From assembly GCA_039621445.1 (NCBI GenBank), contig CP154954.1, forward strand, positions 45,797,847-45,861,846: 64,000 nucleotides of DNA. The letters run 5' to 3'. A program made the position numbers and the translations under genes. Under the pieces are notes generated by a model. That model had not been told where the DNA came from and made no database searches. It saw only the letters and a list, made by a program, of their open reading frames with translations. Numbering within the stretch: the stretch's first letter is position 1; every line of letters starts with the position of its first letter. Origin of the DNA: Euglena gracilis. Its lineage: Eukaryota > Euglenida > Euglenophyceae > Euglenales. This document shows, piece by piece, positions 18,751 through 29,646 of this stretch.

Positions 18751-19633
18751 TGCCGAAACGGCATTACCAAGCCCATGTAAGGTAAGCGCCTTCATGGAGC
18801 TCATACACTATATATATATATACACTGGAAGCGGAAATCGCTAAACAGCCCTGGGATGAACCTGGGTCTGTGTCCCTCAGCGCTATGGATGGAAGCATCC
18901 AAGAGCCCCCCCCCCCCCAACCCATTATACCAGTGACCATGCGGACGGAAACCGTCTGCGGGAGGTAATTGCCTCTTATTGCGTCGTGAAGGAGCTACTG
19001 CTGTGAAGACCTTGGCAGCCGGGAAACCTGGCAAGCCGCTAAGTGACGCACAGCACACAGCGCGCACGCCGTAATAATAGGCCAACTTGTCACTTTTCGG
19101 CCCTAAGGCCCTTAAGGCTGCCAGACAGCAAAAATTCTGTTCTGGCCTAAGCCAGCCCCCCTCTCCTCCCTACTTTCCCCCCACCCCCGCAAAGCTGTCG
19201 CCGGCAGTCGGTTTTGTAAGTAGGCTTTTGTTTCCTAGTGCGGATATGACCGCCTAGGAGCCTTATCCGGGTATGACCAGGATAAGAGCCTGCCCCCCCC
19301 CTTCCACACCTCTCCCTTGGGTTTTCAGCGAATCGCTTGACCAACCCCGCGTGCCTTTGGCACACCCAAACTGGGTGGATGGGACACTTTGTCAGGAAAC
19401 CTGCCAAGCCCCGTTTCCCACAGTGGGCTTCTTCACACCCCACCTAAGCCGAAACGGCTAATAGGTAACCGCGAAACGCGGCTAACCTTTTGCGCGTTTT
19501 TGGGCTTTGGGTGGATGCCACTGTGCGGAAAGGAGAGACACCGAATGGAGAAGTGAACCCCACCTGGGGCAGCGTCAGATATCCTGACTGGACTGGGAAA
19601 CCCTGGTCCATGAAGGAAATCGGGCGTAGCCCT
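18751..19633 (+). other. 3' untranslated region of the nested element
   Basis: This is non-coding. It opens with AATGCCG-AAA-CGGCATT (18749-18765), a 7-bp hairpin over the ORF3 stop. A TA-dinucleotide run is near 18810 and a poly-C run near 18907. GACGG-AAA-CCGTC and TAGCCG-AAA-CGGCTA hairpins follow near 18946 and 19448. The part from about 19080 to 19420 is shared with the outer element's 3' UTR. Confidence 0.7.
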
Positions 19634-19643
19634 GGGAGGGGGA
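19634..19643 (+). promoter_or_regulatory. Polypurine tract of the nested element
   Basis: GGGAGGGGGA abuts the 3' LTR and is identical to the tract of the outer element. It is the expected priming site for plus-strand DNA. Confidence 0.87.
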
Positions 19644-20072
19644 TGTGTACCAGGCACGTCCCAGCTCTGTAGGATATCTGCAGAGTGGGTTCTGTGACGG
19701 TCGCACCACTGTGGAAACCCACAGCTGGTAAGATCGTGGCAGACCCTTCTGGGATCTGCCCCTGGACACGTCAGCACTTTTCTCTCCTTCCCCCACAGGT
19801 GGTATTCTTTACTCTCACAATCTCCAAGTTTCACCTTTGGATTTGTCAGAGGGAAAAACCCTCAGAACAATCAACTTTGATCTCAGAAGAAAACTTCTGA
19901 ATCTTTGCTTTGTGCTTTGCCTCTTGGGGAATTGGGAAGAAAAGGGGAAAACCACTTTTCGTTACTCCAAAGACTTTTCCCTACCATAAGTAGGCTGCGC
20001 ACCAAGGCGAAAGCGAAAGGCTTTTACAGAAAGTCCCAAAAAGGGAAAAAGGGAAAGCTTTGGACGTACACT
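19644..20072 (+). repeat. 3' LTR of the nested element (429 bp)
   Basis: Same length as 3115-3543, with three substitutions (two near 19837-19842 and one near 19921). It ends in GTACACT before CAGGG, the right target duplication. Confidence 0.95.
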
Positions 20073-20077
20073 CAGGG
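20073..20077. repeat. Target-site duplication of the nested element (right copy)
   Basis: CAGGG pairs with CAAGG at 3110-3114, with one mismatch. Confidence 0.8.
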
Positions 20078-23000
20078 ACCCTGCGCGGTGTCGGTGGTCG
20101 TGGGGGTATCTCCTCCACTTCCATTTCGACATCCGGTCTAGGAGGTTGATCCTCCACAACCGCTGGCGCAGGTGCTACAGGAGGTTGATCCTCCGCTGTA
20201 GCCGGTGCGACAGATGGCTCTGTCGGCTGGGGTTCATCCCCTGAAGGTGGTTGCACTGTTGCCGGAGATGGGGGTGTGGGGACACCGACATCTGGTGTCT
20301 CCACGACCTCAGCGGCGGAGCTTGATGCTACACCTCCACCTCGTGGCGTTAGTGCAGCAGCCACGGCAGTAATGCCAGTGACCACGGCGCCGAGCACACG
20401 GCCTCCTAACGACGTGCGTGCTGTGGGACTGGCAGGTTCTTCGAGGATATCCTCGACGACCATACCAGTCACCTCGGCTGGAGGCTCAGCCGTTGGAACA
20501 GGCGTAGCAGCCACAGGTATATCCCCTGCGGGTGCTTCGTCTGGCCGAGGCTGTGCCGGAGCATGCAGAGCAGCGTAGAGGATATCCTCCACGTTCTCAC
20601 CTTCCTCCTCAGGAAGTTCCTGTTCTCCACCTACCGGTGGACAGACGGGAGCCGTCGCGGGGGCCGGGGAAACCGATCTTTCCCCTGCCGCTCGCGGGGC
20701 AGAGACGAAGGATACAGCCGTTCCTGTCGGAGACGGCGGCGCTGCCTCCAGAATGGTGACAGAGGGGCTGCGGTCGCGTTCCTCCCGCCGCGGAATCGCG
20801 GTGGTGGAAGCGACTGACGCCTCCCGTCTCCTTCGCGCCAGAGGTTCATCCTCTGGGGCGATGAAGGCGCGCAGATCCTCGGGCGAACGAGGATCGTCGG
20901 GGTGCCATCGGCATCCCTGGGCATCCGCCAGCCTGTAAAAGGCCAGCGTACTGCTACTGGCGCTGTTGGGCCAGGGTGGCGGCCATGATGGCTGCACCCA
21001 AGCGTTTGCAGGCCTGTTCGGGCCCAGGAAGCCGCGATAACGCGTGTCTTCCCAGACCTCGAAAAACCCGTCCTCGAACTCCTGCACGCATGCCAGAATC
21101 GGCATACCCAGGTCGAGGATGGCCTTCGGGTGATTCATCAGCTGGAGGAATACCTCCCTGTCGAGGGTACCGCCAAACTGTCGCCTCAAATGTTCCTCCA
21201 GGTCTATCCCGGCCAGGTGCCAGTTGGGGCGCAGGTCGGCGATAACCCGACGACGACGAGGTCCCTCAACGGGGTCGCCGTAGTCTGGTGGCAAGCTTTC
21301 CATACCAGGCCTATCGTCCTGGGGGTCACGGAGATGTATATACACCTCCATGACGTAGGTGGTCCAGGCTCGCCACCAGAACTGTTGCAGCATAAAAATA
21401 CGCTGCTTGTGGACGCGGCGACTTTTGCCCTGGACATCCGGGGCGTCGCGGCACACATGCATAAGCATGCGGCGTCCCATCTCCAGGCCCGGGTTATCCC
21501 GAGGCGGTGGAGGACTTCCGCGCACGCCGAATCCCCAGAAGTCGACAGGAAATTCCTGCCGGCAGTACTTACAACAGAGGTCATACCTCTGTGGGTAAGC
21601 CAGGGAAACGCGCTTAACGCGGAAGGTGGAGCCGTAATGGCTCACCAGCCACACCTGGAGGTTGTTGCACCACAACACCTCGATCAGGCGTTCGATGTCG
21701 GGGTTCAGTGGGTAGTATTTCCACTGCACACCGAGGGGCCCGACTGTGTGAATACAGTCGAAGATTGCCTTCAGCCTTCGGGCCAACACATGCTGGTCCC
21801 GAAATCCTAACTGGTGCAGGTAACTGCGGCCAGTGGAGTCGCTGAAGAGACCCCAGTTCTGGCAGGGGTATCCCAGCCAAAACCAGAGTTCCCAGAAACC
21901 CGGCTGGGCATCCAGCAAGGGTCTGCCACCTTCACCTTCGAAGGCGTACAGGTCAATTCCGTAATGGAATTGTCTGACTCTGTTTTCGGTGTGGTGTAAT
22001 ACCACCTCGATGACTGCCTCCGGAGGGGTGACGGGGCGGTTTCCTGCAACATGGTAATCATGCTGCATTCGCCAGCCTTCGTCCTCCAGCTCCTCCTTGA
22101 ACCTGAGCATTTGCTCAAAGTCCGAGAGGACTTCTGCTGGTTCTTCCTCCTCCTCACGGGCTGTACCCTTACCCTTGCCCTCACCCTTACCTTTGCCGGC
22201 CACGCCTTTGCCTTCTCCCTTGCCTTTGCCCTCAGCCTTACCTTTGTCCTTCCCTGTCTGGCGAATACCAGAGGGTCGGGCGCTCGGTGCGGCAGGAGTC
22301 GGTTCGGTACCTTCCCATTCCATCTCTGGGGAGGGACCTTGTCGTTCCGCTGCACGTCGCGGTGACGGCGTGGTTGGGCGCTGGCTAGGAGCCTGGCGTG
22401 GGCTTGGTTTCGGCGTAGGGGGTCGCGGCTCCTTCCATACCGGAGGGATCGGCGGAGGCATTGCGGCAACAGGACGGCTCATCGCTGCCTGTGCCACTGC
22501 CGGTGGTTGCCCGGCCAGGGTATCCTGGCTGGCTTCCACCTGCATTGCCGCACCGCCTTCCGCGTCCCGTGGGCTGGGTCGCCTGGGCTGTGGGGTAAGG
22601 TTCTCCGTAACCCTATCGCGCTTCAGGGTGGCAGGTAATCCTGCCGCTCCTGCCGGGGGCTCACCGGGTAATACCGGGGTCGCCACCCGCAGCTGCGGCT
22701 GGTACGGATGGTAGGGGGTGTATCCACGACCCTGAAGGGCGGCCAGCGAGGAGTAATACCTCGCCCGGTGCTCTTCAGACGTGAATACTGGCTCCTGCAG
22801 GAAATGCCGAGCAAGCTCATCCTGCTCGGTTCCCGGAGGTGCCATGTGGTAGTAGGGAGCCTCCTGCCGACGGGGGACATCCCCAGTCTGGACAGGGGCT
22901 GCACTGGGCGGTCGGGCTGCCTCACGGTGGGGAGGTTCATCCTCCACCACTATGGGCTCCTCCTGCCTCCGTGGCTCAACGCCAGGGGCAGGGGCGACCG

Positions 23001-23802
23001 ATGATGCTTGTGGCATCCAGTGCATGAACATGTGTTGGACGTATGCCTCAGAGGGCACGTCCGACTGTCCGGCTGGGAGCACGCGTGCGCCGCGCGGGTA
23101 ATCCGCGTGCGTCGCGTACCGCGAGACAAATTGCTCCGCTGGCGGCTCGCGCGGCGGCATTCGCTGCGGCGAGGGCGGGCGAGCAAAAATTCTCGTCATC
23201 CCAGGTGGGACATGCACAGCCTCACCTACCGGTGGGGGCGTGTGCTCACGCATATGCACGGTGTGGGATCCCACCGGCGTCTGCGTTTGCAGCATGGGCG
23301 GCACATACACGCCCAGGTCCATCATGGTCTCGCCGGGTTCGAAGCCGGAATCGGCTGCGGACGAGAAATACCGTCTGCCCGTCATCAGGGCTTGACCGCA
23401 GGGACACCACTGAGCCACAGGGGTGTTGGCTACCACCAACAGCTGAGCACAGTATGCATCCCAAAGGGCTTGCATAAAGGGCTCCGTTGGGGGGTGTGCG
23501 CACATACGCATCGCCCGCTCCAACGTCTCCGTAGTGCGGAAGATCATCTCTCCCGCATACGGGGGCAGGCGCGATCTGCGCTGCACTGGTGGCTGAGGTG
23601 CCGGCTGTTGGACGGCAGATGGATCTGGTACCGCATATGCGGACCGGCTGCTGGTAGCCGCGGCGAATACCGGGGCTGAAACCCTCTCAGCATGTGGGGC
23701 ACCCGGAATCGGGGCCTCAGCATACTGAGGGTACTGAGGGTATGGCGCGCCAGAAGGCTGCGGCCATGGTGGACCTGGTCCAGGTCCGCGCCCAGGCAGC
23801 AT
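20073..23802 (-). CDS. ORF3 of the outer element, N-terminal part (split by the nested insertion)
   Basis: It begins at the ATG at 23802 (MLPGRGPGP...) and gives about 1,243 codons before the nested element interrupts it; the rest is at 1323-3114. It matches the intact ORF3 block by block: RLPPYAGEMIFRTTETLERA, a Pro/Arg-rich region, a GKGKGEGKG tract, PGFWELWFWLGYPCQNWG, LGVQWKYYPLNP and CKYCRQEFPVDFWGFGVRG...HVC. A Pro/Glu/Thr-rich linker with DEP repeats follows. Conserved blocks look about 50-60 percent identical by eye, while the linkers differ freely, as expected for a protein kept by selection. No stop or frameshift is seen over 5.5 kb once the insertion is discounted. The function is unknown. 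Confidence 0.88.
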
Positions 23803-23998
23803 GATGCTACCCGAACGACGACGACAACTAAGGATAACCTTGTTGTCAGTCGATTTGAGTGCGAGAGCACTGAAAAAGCAAGGCTTCTATCTTAATCAAA
23901 ACTCTGCGAGAAAGATAGAGAAATAATGAAGTGCAGGGGGGGGGTATAAACGCGAAACATTCACGTAAAACACACGCATTCTCCAAAACGAAATCGTT
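23803..23998 (-). promoter_or_regulatory. pol-ORF3 spacer of the outer element with candidate 3' splice site
   Basis: Read on the minus strand, the tract TTATTTCTCTATCTTTCTCG runs into CAG, ending at 23904, about 100 bases before the ORF3 ATG. It is in the same position as the acceptor of the nested element. A run of nine C lies just upstream (23937-23945). Confidence 0.6.
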
Positions 23999-25669
23999 TC
24001 AGAAAGTGTTTATGTTTATGTCTATGTTATTGCGCTTGTTCCACAGCTTCCAATCCTGTTGGACATATCCAACAAAACTGGATGCTGGCTCCCAAGTGTC
24101 CTCCTCTGGCCCATACCCTTTCCAGCGAACTTTCCAGTAGTGCACACCCCTGTCGACCTTGTGGTCTATTATCTTATCGACCACAAAGTCGTCCGTTTCA
24201 GGTAATCTGGAACGGGGCTTGAAATATAGGCAGGGGATAGCTTTTCCGTCTGGGGGGCTTAGGTACGGTTTGAAGTCGTCCATATGGACGTCCTCAATCC
24301 CGTTGGGCAAGGCAACTTTATATCGCCCGCTACTACCTAACCTCTCCAAAATTTCGCATGGGCCGAGCCAAAGAGGATCTAGCTTGGAAGATTGCATGCG
24401 GGTGCGGTTATTCCGTACCCACACGCGGTCACCTGGACTATACACAGGTGTGTTGAAGTTTTGTAAAAACGATTTCCGTTTGTTGGAATGAATTTCTGTG
24501 ATACGTGATTGGACTTCGAAGCGGAGTGATTCCACTTCTGCAAACCACGTTTCACAGCTAACGCTACTTCGGGCGGGTCTCTCCGAGGGGATATCCCCTA
24601 TGACCGGAGGGTCTCGTCCGAAAACAATTTTGTACGGTGAGTGTGGTAATACCAACCCTGGCAAGGTATTGATGTAAAAGTTGGGATGCGCTTTTGTAGC
24701 TGCTGGGGGGTGTACAGATGTATCTGAAAGCGATACATCTGGTGGAAAACGTGGTATTAGTGCAGCTGGGCGACTACTCGACACCGTGACAACTTCAGGC
24801 CTTTGGGCTTTCGTCTTGTAACCCAGTGGAACGAGGGGGGTACCGCTACTCGCTTGCCCTGCCTCATGGGGAACGGAAATTGGTGTGTCAATGGGCAGGG
24901 GGTGAACTTTCTCGGTACACCCGGTGTGGAAAACGTTGGTTGGTGTGGTTGGTAACGGGGTAAAAGTTTTCGAAAACGGTGTGGAAAAATTGGTGGCTGT
25001 CGCGGTTGACGCCACGGGTGATGAAGGTTTGGGGGGCAGTGAAGAGAATGGTGATGTGCGCAAACCGTGGGAGTGGCAATCCACTACCAGCCGGTGCTGA
25101 CGAAAAAAGGGGTATCCCAGGATTACGTCAGAACCGTGGATTCCGGATTCATATCCCCAGGTATCCGGAAAATTTTGCGGTTGGGGGGGGTGTGAGTGGT
25201 GCTTGGGGATGAGGGGTAGGACTATGTCCAAAAAGCATCCCAAGTCACCACCGCACATGGGGGTGTTGTCAGCCGTCGTAATTTTGATCGGCTTCTTGGC
25301 TTTCACCAAGAGGGGGGTTGGTATCAACCCGAACCGAAAAAGTAGTGCAATGCGACAACCAGTGTCAATGAGAATTTTGACTTTTGCACAAAAATTTTGG
25401 ATTTTGATTTCCGCTTGGACCAAAAGTTCCATGGGGGGTAAGCAAAGTGAAGGGTCTGGCGAAAATACGTTTTCTTGCCAGCTTTCCCATGAACCCTTTC
25501 CTACTTTGCACAACATTCCGAGCGGAAAGTTGGAGTGGGGGGTGGGGGACCCGAAAATTTTCCGGGTACCGACCAGGAAGGCAGATGGGCAGGGGGGGCA
25601 GGGTTGATCAGGTCCTACCTCCATCTGTTCATCAGCCCAGAGGTCCGTGCCCTCGGACCTCGGGCTCCC
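23999..25669 (-). CDS. pol: Protease fused to integrase tail and chromodomain (outer element, pol deletion)
   Basis: The frame is continuous with gag across the TAG at 25672-25670; its first ATG is at 25624 (MEVGPDQP...). Residues 1-300 are the protease region with [13 protein letters not shown] and [13 protein letters not shown]. The sequence then jumps to [17 protein letters not shown], which in the nested element lies deep in integrase near 12465. About 3.4 kb of pol is missing: the protease tail, RT, RNase H, the zinc domain and the DDE core. The fusion is in frame and keeps the chromodomain ([15 protein letters not shown]). The product could still reach particles as Gag-PR-chromodomain. 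The element would depend on RT and integrase from another copy. Confidence 0.92.
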   Translation of the reverse strand, partial: GSPRSEGTDLWADEQMEVGPDQPCPPCPSAFLVGTRKIFGSPTPHSNFPLGMLCKVGKGSWESWQENVFSPDPSLCLPPMELLVQAEIKIQNFCAKVKILIDTGCRIALLFRFGLIPTPLLVKAKKPIKITTADNTPMCGGDLGCFLDIVLPLIPKHHSHPPQPQNFPDTWGYESGIHGSDVILGYPFFRQHRLVVDCHSHGLRTSPFSSLPPKPSSPVASTATATNFSTPFSKTFTPLPTTPTNVFHTGCTEKVHPLPIDTPISVPHEAGQASSGTPLVPLGYKTKAQRPEVVTVSSSRPAALIPRFPPDVSLSDTSVHPPAATKAHPNFYINTLPGLVLPHSPYKIVFGRDPPVIGDIPSERPARSSVSCETWFAEVESLRFEVQSRITEIHSNKRKSFLQNFNTPVYSPGDRVWVRNNRTRMQSSKLDPLWLGPCEILERLGSSGRYKVALPNGIEDVHMDDFKPYLSPPDGKAIPCLYFKPRSRLPETDDFVVDKIIDHKVDRGVHYWKVRWKGYGPEEDTWEPASSFVGYVQQDWKLWNKRNNIDININTF

Positions 25670-25672
25670 CTA
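25634..25672 (-). promoter_or_regulatory. Gag stop-codon readthrough signal (outer element)
   Basis: TAG at 25672-25670 is followed three bases later by the same 12-pair stem-loop as at 8047-8079, without one base change. The frame is open on both sides: gag ends here and the protease frame begins at 25669. The exact conservation contrasts with the diverged coding sequence upstream. Confidence 0.75.
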
Positions 25673-28120
25673 CTCCAGGTCCGAACCGGCCGAATAGCCG
25701 GCTATGGGCCTTTTAGAGGTATAAACTGATTTCAACGTGCGCACCGCCATGCGGGCCTCGTCGAAATCGGTATCCGTGGTCTCATCCTCCTCCCTGCCCG
25801 AAGCCGGGGTGTCATCCTCCAAACAAGATATCTTGAAACCGACTTTATGGCGGTTGGAGGAGTGACCCTTGTCACCGCGATTCATACCGCGATGACGTTG
25901 GCCAGGGCGGGGAGAACGAGAACGCGGACATTTGGATGAGTGGTGATCACTCGATCCACAAAGCGAACACCGAGATTTGTGTCGCGAATCTGGATAACGG
26001 GGGGATCGGTTTCCCGATTTCCCGTCAAACCGTCGTGGTGACCGGGTATCCCGTCGACCATGACCGGTGTATCGGGGTTTTCCCGATGAGGATCGCGAAG
26101 AAGATGATCCGCTTCGCGAACGCGATCGCGATGTCTCGCGATGAGAATCACGCTTCTTGGCCGGGGCACCGGGTGACCTACCCCGAGGGGTACCGTGTTT
26201 CCGCTCATCGCGGAACGGGATCCGGGGGCTAATACCACCGGAACGGGGACCCGATGACCGTAAATTGCCCGATTGGCGTGAAAACGCGGAGGAACCCGAA
26301 CCTCGTGATGAGGTCGAGCCTCGCGGACTCTGAATACGCTTTCGCGCTTCAGGATTAGGGCACTCCCGAGACATATGTCCCGGTTTGTTGCACAAAAAGC
26401 ACACTTTATCCGTGGCTTGGTCCGAAGAACGCGGGTATCGCGTTTTCGATCCCGTGGTTGGTGAAGTGGGTGAAACCGGTGATTTTTGCAATGCGTTCAC
26501 CGAACCAGCCGGTAATCCAGCGGTTGGGTGTGCGGTATACGCGGATTGAATCTGACCAAGAAGCTGTGATAGCTTCAACTGCTTGGAAACGTAGTTCCAG
26601 CGTTGGTCAAGAGTCATTGCATTACCCGCCAACTCCTCACGATGGATATCCTTGATGAGGCTAGGCGTGAAATGCATGAGAACAGCGTCAAACTGTTCGC
26701 GCATTTGCTTTTCACTGAGTTCATCCACTTCAGCGGCAAGTCCTAACCATTTGGCATACCAAAGGTCAATGGACTTCCATTTGCGATCGGGTGGGGCGCA
26801 TTGCCGCCACTTGGTCTCCAGGGTAATCCTAGCGACCAAACTTGAACTGGTGGAAGCGTATTGCTCCACCAGGTCATCAAAGGAAACGCGGTAGCGAATG
26901 ACGAGTTGTCGCGCGCGCTCCTTCTCATCCCTAGGCAGGCAATCGATGAATTCCATCTTGATCACCTCCGGGTTTGTGTCCTGGGTTGGCCCTTTCAATG
27001 CCCAGTAGTACTCCCAGTCCCGGAAAAACTGTCTCCATGTGGTTGGGTCACCGTCCCATTGGGGTTTCACCTTATTCGCGATTGCGATGGTGCCCTTGAA
27101 GTCTTTCTGAAAAACCCGTTGGCCCTCGGTGGTATTCCGTGGATTCGGGCCCGGGTACGCTCGAGCACCAAGCGTATCCTTTCCGGATTCTTGTCGGAAT
27201 CGCGAAATTTCTGGTGAAGGTGAATCCTGGTACCGGAAATCCGGTCGCAAACCCTGTTGGTCACCCGTAATAGGGGGACACTCCGGTGTGGGAGTATGTC
27301 GCGCATGCAACATGTGACCCACTCCCGGTGTACGGGTTTGGCTCATTCCACGCACAAGCATGGAATGATGGATTTCTTGATGGAGACTTGGCGGAATCGC
27401 CGTGTTTTCCGAAAATTCGGTTCCCGTAATGGGAGATTCATCCGAAAACTGGTTTTGGGTTGTGGACAAGGCCAATGGTGGCACAATTCGCGGAATCGCG
27501 GTTTGTGACACTCGGGACACGGGTGGTGGTGGTGCATGTGCACCCAGATTCGGGTTGTGGAAGCGCGAATCTGGAGCATCTGGCGCATCTTCGGCAATGC
27601 ATACTGCCGAATTGCGGTGTGAAACCCGCTGTTGGTTGGACACATTATCCAAACCCACAGACAAGTCATGCACACTTTGCTCCAAATGCTCAACGAGTTG
27701 GAGTTGGCCGCAAATACGGTCAACTTCATCCTCCAAAGCGCGAATACGCTTACGGTAACGGGAAAAGTCATCCAAGTGCGGAATCCTTTCGGAAATTCCG
27801 GTAACATCTTGGACAAGTTTTCCGTGAGACTTATCCAATAATTGGAGTTGTCCCATTAATGCTTTTACAGCATTTGAGAGAATCTGCAAAGGTGATGTCA
27901 TCTTGGTTGGTGTGGTGGTGGGTGCAACCGGTGCATGGTTATCCGACAACACGGTTGTGGTACCCATGGGCAAATTTCCAGGTTGTGGGTTATCCAACAA
28001 CGCGGAAATTCGCTCATCCAACCTGGTAATCTCACTTTGCGTGGATCGGGCATTCCGATTCACCGATTCCTCAAGCCGTAATAGGCTGTTGCAGAAATCT
28101 TGCAAGGTTTCCTGATCGTA
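25670..28120 (-). CDS. gag: Gag: end of coiled coil, capsid, zinc knuckles (outer element)
   Basis: A single open frame covers the last part of the coiled coil (DEVDRICGQLQLVEHLEQSV), the variable Pro-rich linker, the capsid region (GTIAIANKVKPQWDGDPTTW, FFRDWEYYWALKG), the CCHC knuckle CFLCNKPGHMSREC, an Arg/Ser-rich region and CSLCGSSDHHSSKC. It shows that coiled coil and capsid belong to one protein, because the break seen in the nested gag is absent here. The upstream part of gag is in another frame owing to a one-base loss near 28117-28125. Confidence 0.92.
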   Translation of the reverse strand, partial: YDQETLQDFCNSLLRLEESVNRNARSTQSEITRLDERISALLDNPQPGNLPMGTTTVLSDNHAPVAPTTTPTKMTSPLQILSNAVKALMGQLQLLDKSHGKLVQDVTGISERIPHLDDFSRYRKRIRALEDEVDRICGQLQLVEHLEQSVHDLSVGLDNVSNQQRVSHRNSAVCIAEDAPDAPDSRFHNPNLGAHAPPPPVSRVSQTAIPRIVPPLALSTTQNQFSDESPITGTEFSENTAIPPSLHQEIHHSMLVRGMSQTRTPGVGHMLHARHTPTPECPPITGDQQGLRPDFRYQDSPSPEISRFRQESGKDTLGARAYPGPNPRNTTEGQRVFQKDFKGTIAIANKVKPQWDGDPTTWRQFFRDWEYYWALKGPTQDTNPEVIKMEFIDCLPRDEKERARQLVIRYRVSFDDLVEQYASTSSSLVARITLETKWRQCAPPDRKWKSIDLWYAKWLGLAAEVDELSEKQMREQFDAVLMHFTPSLIKDIHREELAGNAMTLDQRWNYVSKQLKLSQLLGQIQSAYTAHPTAGLPAGSVNALQKSPVSPTSPTTGSKTRYPRSSDQATDKVCFLCNKPGHMSRECPNPEARKRIQSPRGSTSSRGSGSSAFSRQSGNLRSSGPRSGGISPRIPFRDERKHGTPRGRSPGAPAKKRDSHRETSRSRSRSGSSSSRSSSGKPRYTGHGRRDTRSPRRFDGKSGNRSPRYPDSRHKSRCSLCGSSDHHSSKCPRSRSPRPGQRHRGMNRGDKGHSSNRHKVGFKISCLEDDTPASGREEDETTDTDFDEARMAVRTLKSVYTSKRPIAGYSAGSDLE

Positions 28121-29646
28121 GTGAGCATTTTGTCATAAAATGCCTGGAAATCAGGGTTCTCGGTAATCCGAGAACTGGAACCTGCAGGTAGAGACTGCAT
28201 TTCCGTTATTTTGGTAGACACCGATGCATACCGGGTCTGGAGTTCCCCAATAGCAGTCTGAATACCGCTAATGTCCGGAACTCGGTGGGAAAGTGCGGAA
28301 TAGCTTTGTTGCAAACCCGCAATGGCCGAGTTAATCCCGCCAATGTCGGATTGCAACTGCAACTGCAGGGAATCCTGCCGTTGTGCCATTTCCGCGACTT
28401 TCGCGCTCAGATTGGATAATCCAACCCGATTCGCGTCACAATAGCAGGTTTTCTGCTCCAAACGGGAAAGTCGCTCCTCCAACTGCCGCACATACGTGTG
28501 GGGAGCAAAATTCTCGTTGGCTTGTGACTGGAATTGCCGAAACTTTTCCGTTTCATCGCACAACTGCATAATGCGGTGTTGCGATTCATGGAAAGTTGCG
28601 GACAATGTGGTGAAATGGTCCATAGACACAAATCCACCACTGCTGGATGTTGCAGACGAGGAATCTCGTGCATGCAACTGTTGTTGCAGATGCAACAACG
28701 CAGATGAACAGGACTCCATTTGTCCCGATAACTGTTGTAGTGAGCCATGCAAGTGCAGAAACTTGGAGTCATTCCGCGTTTCCGCTTCATGCATGCATTC
28801 ACTAATTTGCCGGAAGTTTTGCGGGAGCTGTTGGCATATTCTGTCAAAGGTTTCCCGAAAGTTTGCAAGGTCAATACCCGCACTTTCGAAGTTCCTCTGG
28901 CAATATCTGCCAACTTCCTGCAAGTAATTCCAGCAGTGTTCCAGCTTGGTGAAGACATGTTTCTGGTTGTCCTCATCAAACTGAAGCACTTTGTTCAATG
29001 CGGTTGCACACTGTGCAACGCATTGTTGCACATGGTTGAACTGCCTCACAAGGGGGTGATCCCCTGGAAGCCGAGCAACAATATCCTGCACATCCTCAGC
29101 AGTGAGGAGCTCACCAGTGCCCTTCCCATAGTCATCCATGGGTTGGGATGTACCGGAGAATTCCGGCACCACGAGGCGAGTCTCCGGTTGCCAAGGTAGT
29201 ACGGGATAGCACCCGATATCGGGGGGTGGTGGCAAAGCTCTGTAAGGGCTTGCCGGTGGAAGAGCGGGTGGTGGTTGAAAGAAACACGGGGTTTCCAACC
29301 CACCATCACCAGAGAAGCCCGGTGGCGGAATCACCACGGGTCTCTCCGGTGTGTGCAGCTGCACCATTGCCGCAGACAGAGGCGAATACCCCCGTTGTGG
29401 CAAGGTGAGTGCGGAAGAGGCCGTATTAGCCTCTGAAGCCAATGATGTGGAGGGCTCATCGCCGACCACTGTCAATGATGACAAGTGTTGCAATTGTGAC
29501 AATTGAATCAATTGTGCCTCATCGGCGTGGGAACTGGAAGCATTTTCACATAAAAGCTTCCAATCCCCAGTTTCTTGGTCAATGTCTTGTAATGATGCCT
29601 GTAATAAGGCATAGTTGAATTGATGGTTGGGGCCTGTGCTTTGCAT
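28121..29646 (-). CDS. gag: Gag, N-terminal coiled-coil region (outer element, frameshifted)
   Basis: It starts at the ATG at 29646 (MQSTGPNHQF...), matching the nested start. An acidic, Pro-rich segment includes ETPCFFQPPPALPPASPYRA. Long heptad-rich stretches follow, with LLHLQQQLHARD and RQLEERLSRLEQK. At FYDKML (near 28125) one base is missing relative to the nested element, and this frame then ends at 28060. The lesion is at a different place from the one in the nested gag, so the two arose independently. Confidence 0.85.

Larger units (their letters stand above)
3115..20072 (+). mobile_element. NESTED giant Ty3/gypsy chromovirus with ORF3 (16,958 bp)
   Basis: This is a complete-length plus-strand LTR retrotransposon with 429-bp LTRs differing at three positions. 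Order: 5' LTR, tandem primer-binding sites, leader, gag (coiled coil, capsid, CCHC knuckles), UAG plus stem-loop, protease, RT, RNase H, integrase, chromodomain, splice acceptor, 1,814-residue ORF3, 3' UTR, polypurine tract and 3' LTR. The PR-RT-RH-IN order with a C-terminal chromodomain places it in the chromovirus branch of Ty3/gypsy. At 17 kb it is far larger than the 5-7 kb usual there. Lesions: one extra C in gag, one missing C before protease, a frame change between protease and RT, and a TAA inside RT. It lies within ORF3 of the outer element, so it is the younger insertion. Confidence 0.97.
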
